A stretch of DNA of 6,701 bases from Acidobacteriota bacterium. GTDB taxonomy: Bacteria > Acidobacteriota > Terriglobia > Acidiferrales > UBA7541. The position numbers and the translations under genes are program-made. Below, one piece after another: positions 4,139 through 6,701 of this stretch (position 1 is its first letter; each line of letters opens with the position of its first letter). The notes below the pieces were generated by a model. That model saw only the letters and a list, made by a program, of their open reading frames with translations, was not told where the DNA came from and ran no database searches. The stretch covers positions 1,325 to 8,025 of the forward strand of contig PMOV01000059.1 of the NCBI GenBank assembly GCA_003161195.1, read 5' to 3'.

Positions 4139-5920
4139 CTACTTTTTATCGGCGTCGGCGAACACGCTGTATTTCACCGTCGAAACCAGCAGCTCAAGCT
4201 GCGCCGGGCTGGCGGCCAGAATTTCGATGGTGAGCACGTGGTCGTAGACCACCGTTTCGATCAGCGAGACCCACGTTTGGCCTTCCCGCGTATCCTCAAA
4301 ATCCATGCGGTAAAGATCCTGGTCGCCTACGGAGAATTTTTCCGGGCCGCGAATGGACTTCATGCCGAGATTTTCGCGTGAAGCGGCTTCGCGCTTCATG
4401 ACCTCCGGCGTGAGCATGGCGCCGAAGGATTCCAGCGAGGTGATGCGCACGCTGGGGACGGCGCGGAAGGAATGGTCATTTTTCGCGGCGCCATAAGCGT
4501 AGAAGATCAGTTCGGAGATGCCGGCAGAGGCGTGCCCGGTGGGTTGCTTGCTTTGCTGGCTCGCGGCATTCATTTGTTGCATGGAGGCATCGGCGCCGCG
4601 AATCATGTCCGGCGTTGCGACCGTCCAGCCGCTGGGATACGGGTAGGAAAAGCCGAGGGAGCCGTTGTGATAGGTGCCTCCGCTGATTGCTGAAGAATCG
4701 TGTGCGGGCACGCTCGTCGGTGACGCGTTGGCTTGCGGCGCAGGTGGCGGGATTGCAGAGCCAGCGTACGCCTGAGTTCCGGGAACTGCGCTGGAGGGAG
4801 CCGTGCCTGATGGAGCCGGCGGGGCGCTGATGGTGGACGCCGCGGGCACGTACGGCTTCTTGAGCGCCTTGTTGATGGCGTCGTCCAACTCCGTGGCCAC
4901 GCCGGGGCCGAATCCCGATTGCTTGTAGCGAATCACGCCTTGCTTATCCACCACCACGTAGGTGGGATAGCCATCAATCTCAAAGCTCTCGCCGATAGAG
5001 CCGGAGAGGTCCAGATACTCGGTCCAGTTCATGCGGTTGCTTTGCACAAAGTTCTTCAGTGTCTGTTCGTCGCCGTCGGCGCTGACGCCCACCAGTTCGA
5101 ATGCTTTGTCGGCATATTTCTTGTGTAAATCGCGAATGACCGGGACGGATTCGCGGCAGGGCGGGCACCAGGTGGCCCAGAAGTCGATGAGCAGGACTTT
5201 GCCGCGCAGCGCTTCGCTGGAAACGTTGGAGCCTTCGAGCGAGGTGAAGGCGAAGGGCGGGGCGAAGGGCTCGCGGGCGCGCTCGGGATTGGCGATGAAG
5301 CCGCGCGCTTCGGCAATATTTTTTTCGCTGTTGCCGGGAGCGGCGACAAACAAGTTTAATTCCGCGATGCCGTCGGCGTCGCGGTTCTGTTTGATGAGTG
5401 CGATGCCCAGATTGCGGTGCGCCAGTGCCAGCGTGGGCTGCAAGGCCAGCGCCTGGCGAAATTCGTCTTCGGCTTCGCGCAGCTTCTTGTCGCTGGGCTT
5501 GTTGGCCATGGAGACGAAGAGCGAGCCACGCACCAGGTGGGCTTGCGCCGCGACTACTTTGTTGTCGCCGGCGGCAGCGACGGCTTTTTTGGCCATATCC
5601 AGCGCATCGTCAAAATCGCCGGCCTTGCGCAGGATACTGACGATGCGCAGGTAGCACACGGCGCAGGTGTGATGGGAAAGCTTGTCAGCGTGCTGGTAGG
5701 CGGCGAGGGCCTTTTCGTATTCCTTGACGGAGAGGAACTGGTCGCCCTGCGCGAGTGCTTGGGAGACTTCCAGCGAGCCGGAGGCCTGGTCGTTGGGGGC
5801 TTGCGCAGCCTTGGCCACTACACAGGCAGCGATGGTGATGAGCAGCGCCGCCGAGGCGACCCTCAGCCCCGCCCTTCGCGATAATGCCTTCGACAAAACC
5901 CATGCGCGTGGCGTACGCAA
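4139..5920 (-). CDS. Exported TPR–thioredoxin (TlpA/ResA-like)–C-terminal domain fusion protein
   Basis: The 593-residue product has four parts. First is an export signal (basic N-terminus, hydrophobic 21-35) with a possible cut at AQA|PN near 41. IAAC at residues 30-33 also fits a lipobox, so a lipoprotein is possible. Second is a TPR region (about 52-205) with repeats such as YEKALAAYQHADKL and AEDEFRQALALQP. Third is a thioredoxin-like domain (about 217-355) with FWATWCPPC (active site Cys252/Cys255) and cis-Pro motif GYPT (Pro319), typical of TlpA/ResA thiol-disulfide reductases. A Pro/Ala/Ser-rich linker (357-410) leads to the fourth part, 411-593, with LGFSYPYPSGWTV, resembling PsbP/DcrB-type folds but not firmly assigned. 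The likely role is thiol reduction or maturation of partner proteins outside the cytoplasm. The start is TTG at 5920, with GGGGA 7 nt upstream and a strong promoter before it. No in-frame ATG precedes the signal peptide. The terminator is at 4068-4105. Confidence 0.87.
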   Translation of the reverse strand: MRTPRAWVLSKALSRRAGLRVASAALLITIAACVVAKAAQAPNDQASGSLEVSQALAQGDQFLSVKEYEKALAAYQHADKLSHHTCAVCYLRIVSILRKAGDFDDALDMAKKAVAAAGDNKVVAAQAHLVRGSLFVSMANKPSDKKLREAEDEFRQALALQPTLALAHRNLGIALIKQNRDADGIAELNLFVAAPGNSEKNIAEARGFIANPERAREPFAPPFAFTSLEGSNVSSEALRGKVLLIDFWATWCPPCRESVPVIRDLHKKYADKAFELVGVSADGDEQTLKNFVQSNRMNWTEYLDLSGSIGESFEIDGYPTYVVVDKQGVIRYKQSGFGPGVATELDDAINKALKKPYVPAASTISAPPAPSGTAPSSAVPGTQAYAGSAIPPPAPQANASPTSVPAHDSSAISGGTYHNGSLGFSYPYPSGWTVATPDMIRGADASMQQMNAASQQSKQPTGHASAGISELIFYAYGAAKNDHSFRAVPSVRITSLESFGAMLTPEVMKREAASRENLGMKSIRGPEKFSVGDQDLYRMDFEDTREGQTWVSLIETVVYDHVLTIEILAASPAQLELLVSTVKYSVFADADKK

Positions 5921-5964
5921 AGTACCGTCCCCGGGTAGCCAGCTGGAGCGAAGAACCCGCGCGG

Positions 5965-5993
5965 ATTGTAAGGTGCGGAAAATAGAACGTCAA
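5965..5993 (-). promoter_or_regulatory. Strong sigma-70 promoter of the TPR–thioredoxin gene
   Basis: On the minus strand, TTGACG (5988-5993) and TACAAT (5965-5970) are separated by exactly 17 bp, each one base from consensus. Transcription would start near 5958, giving a leader of about 38 nt to the TTG start. This rules out an overlapping minus-strand open frame that begins inside the -35 box. Confidence 0.8.
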
Positions 5994-6100
5994 CCAGGAG
6001 GTACGGCAAGCGGCTACGAGGCTGGTAGCGGGTCAGTTTCTGGTTAGCGCTGCCGGTTCAGGCGGTCGACGCAACGCGGCAAGCTGAGGAAGTACGGTGA

Positions 6101-6106
6101 TATCCT
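6101..6106 (+). promoter_or_regulatory. -10 candidate of the TPR gene, possibly leaderless
   Basis: TATCCT ends 8 nt before the ATG at 6115, so transcription would begin at or within a base or two of the start codon. No Shine-Dalgarno is seen next to the ATG, which fits a leaderless mRNA. The -35 region is poor. The heptamer TATCCTC also precedes the tRNA. Confidence 0.4.
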
Positions 6107-6114
6107 CGTTTCCT

Positions 6115-6701
6115 ATGTCCAAGAGCCTGACTACGGCGTTTTTACTCTCGATTCTGACTGTCGTGGGGCTCAAAAGCAGTTTTGCAAGAAGTCCTTGGAC
6201 ATCAGTGGACGCTGCGAAGCAGTCAGTTATTCAGGCAAACGAACCGCCGTTCGACAAGCTTGAGCTATTCGCGTTCTTTGCGGCTGGCCCCATCAACTCC
6301 TATTCTGCTTATCTGATTCAGCAACGCGGAACAGATTTTACTCCTGATGGCGACTTCATTTCGTATTTTCCGATACCAGAGAAGCAAAATATCCTGAGAA
6401 ATGTTAAGCCGCGCGTGGCGCACACACCCTCTCCGGACCGTGACCGCGCCTTGGAATTGGTTCGCAAAGCCTACGATGCGCAGCGCAATCGCCAGTTTGT
6501 GTCGGCTGGCGAAAGCTACCAACAAGCCCTTCAGCTGGCCCCCAATTCTGCGACTCTCCATCTGGCTTACGCTTCGAATTTGCTTCTCTCACACAATTAC
6601 CCTTCTGCCGAAGAGCAGATGCGGCAATCCATAAAGTTGTGGGCCACAAATGCGGAAGCTCACGCCATGCTCGCTCTTTCCATGACCCTCCAAAGGCGAA
6701 A
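6115..6701 (+). CDS. Exported TPR protein, 3' end outside the window
   Basis: An open frame of 195 codons runs off the right edge. Residues 1-24 look like a signal peptide (hydrophobic 5-19, possible cut SFA|RS). Residues about 47-98 hold LELFAFFAAGPINSYSAYLIQQ then RGTDFTPDGDFISYF. This resembles, in degenerate form, the 'RGIxFxPT' module that often precedes TPRs in acidobacterial proteins (from memory, not searched). From about 109 on there are TPR-like helices: ALELVRKAYDAQRNRQFVSA, GESYQQALQLAPNSATLHLA and PSAEEQMRQSIKLWATNAEAH. It is likely a scaffold for protein contacts in the periplasm. No catalytic domain is visible in the part present. GC is low at the N-terminal half (44% over 6301-6420 by hand count). 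It is divergent from the TPR–thioredoxin gene. Confidence 0.75.
   Translation, partial: MSKSLTTAFLLSILTVVGLKSSFARSPWTSVDAAKQSVIQANEPPFDKLELFAFFAAGPINSYSAYLIQQRGTDFTPDGDFISYFPIPEKQNILRNVKPRVAHTPSPDRDRALELVRKAYDAQRNRQFVSAGESYQQALQLAPNSATLHLAYASNLLLSHNYPSAEEQMRQSIKLWATNAEAHAMLALSMTLQRR

Noticed and set aside
5031..5654. 207-residue plus-strand open frame opposite the TPR–thioredoxin gene
   Set aside because: It is antisense to clear thioredoxin and TPR codons, rich in Ser/Ala/Arg, and has no ribosome site. GC-rich genes commonly give such shadows.
5685..5993. 102-residue minus-strand open frame upstream of the TPR–thioredoxin gene
   Set aside because: It begins inside the -35 box of the strong promoter and overlaps the real gene in another frame. 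Its composition is not protein-like.

Overview
This window looks like chromosomal DNA from a GC-rich bacterium with a Gram-negative-type envelope, most likely an acidobacterium (Terriglobia-like). The pointers are a three-part TPR–thioredoxin–C-terminal-domain exported protein, a second TPR protein with a degenerate 'RG-x-DF-P' N-terminal segment, a DUF5670-type mini membrane protein, and mostly high GC. The lineage is an inference from protein style, not proof.

Layout from left to right. A hairpin at 1-22 lies downstream of a minus-strand soluble pyridine nucleotide transhydrogenase (sthA, 65-1477, GTG start with a clear GGAGG). A 314-bp non-coding stretch follows, with an sthA -10 candidate, a G-rich direct repeat and two hairpins. 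Next come two plus-strand mini membrane proteins: a 50-residue DUF5670/lmo0937-like protein (1792-1944) with its own intrinsic terminator, and a 70-residue two-helix protein (2114-2326) with its own promoter candidate. Converging on the latter is a minus-strand gene for a secreted 272-residue protein of unknown function (2364-3182). A 245-bp divergent region holds a degenerate 15-bp tandem repeat and a tRNA promoter candidate. It is followed by tRNA-Leu(UAA) (3428-3515) and, 44 bp further, a 105-residue polyhydroxyalkanoic-acid-system-family protein (3560-3877). An AT-rich block with an exact 16-bp direct repeat (3954-4008) separates this from the terminator of the large minus-strand TPR/TlpA-like fusion (4139-5920), which has the best promoter in the window (TTGACG-17-TACAAT). 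A divergent, lower-GC TPR protein gene (6115 onward) runs off the right edge.

The genes do not form one operon. Most are single units with their own signals, alternating in strand. Shared themes are redox balance (NADPH/NADH transhydrogenation in the cytoplasm, thiol chemistry outside it) and small or exported envelope proteins. I see no CRISPR array, transposase, integrase or recognisable defence or biosynthetic cluster. The least explained items are the AT-rich repeat block, the 15-bp tandem repeat, the secreted orphan protein and the TPR–thioredoxin–C-terminal-domain fusion.
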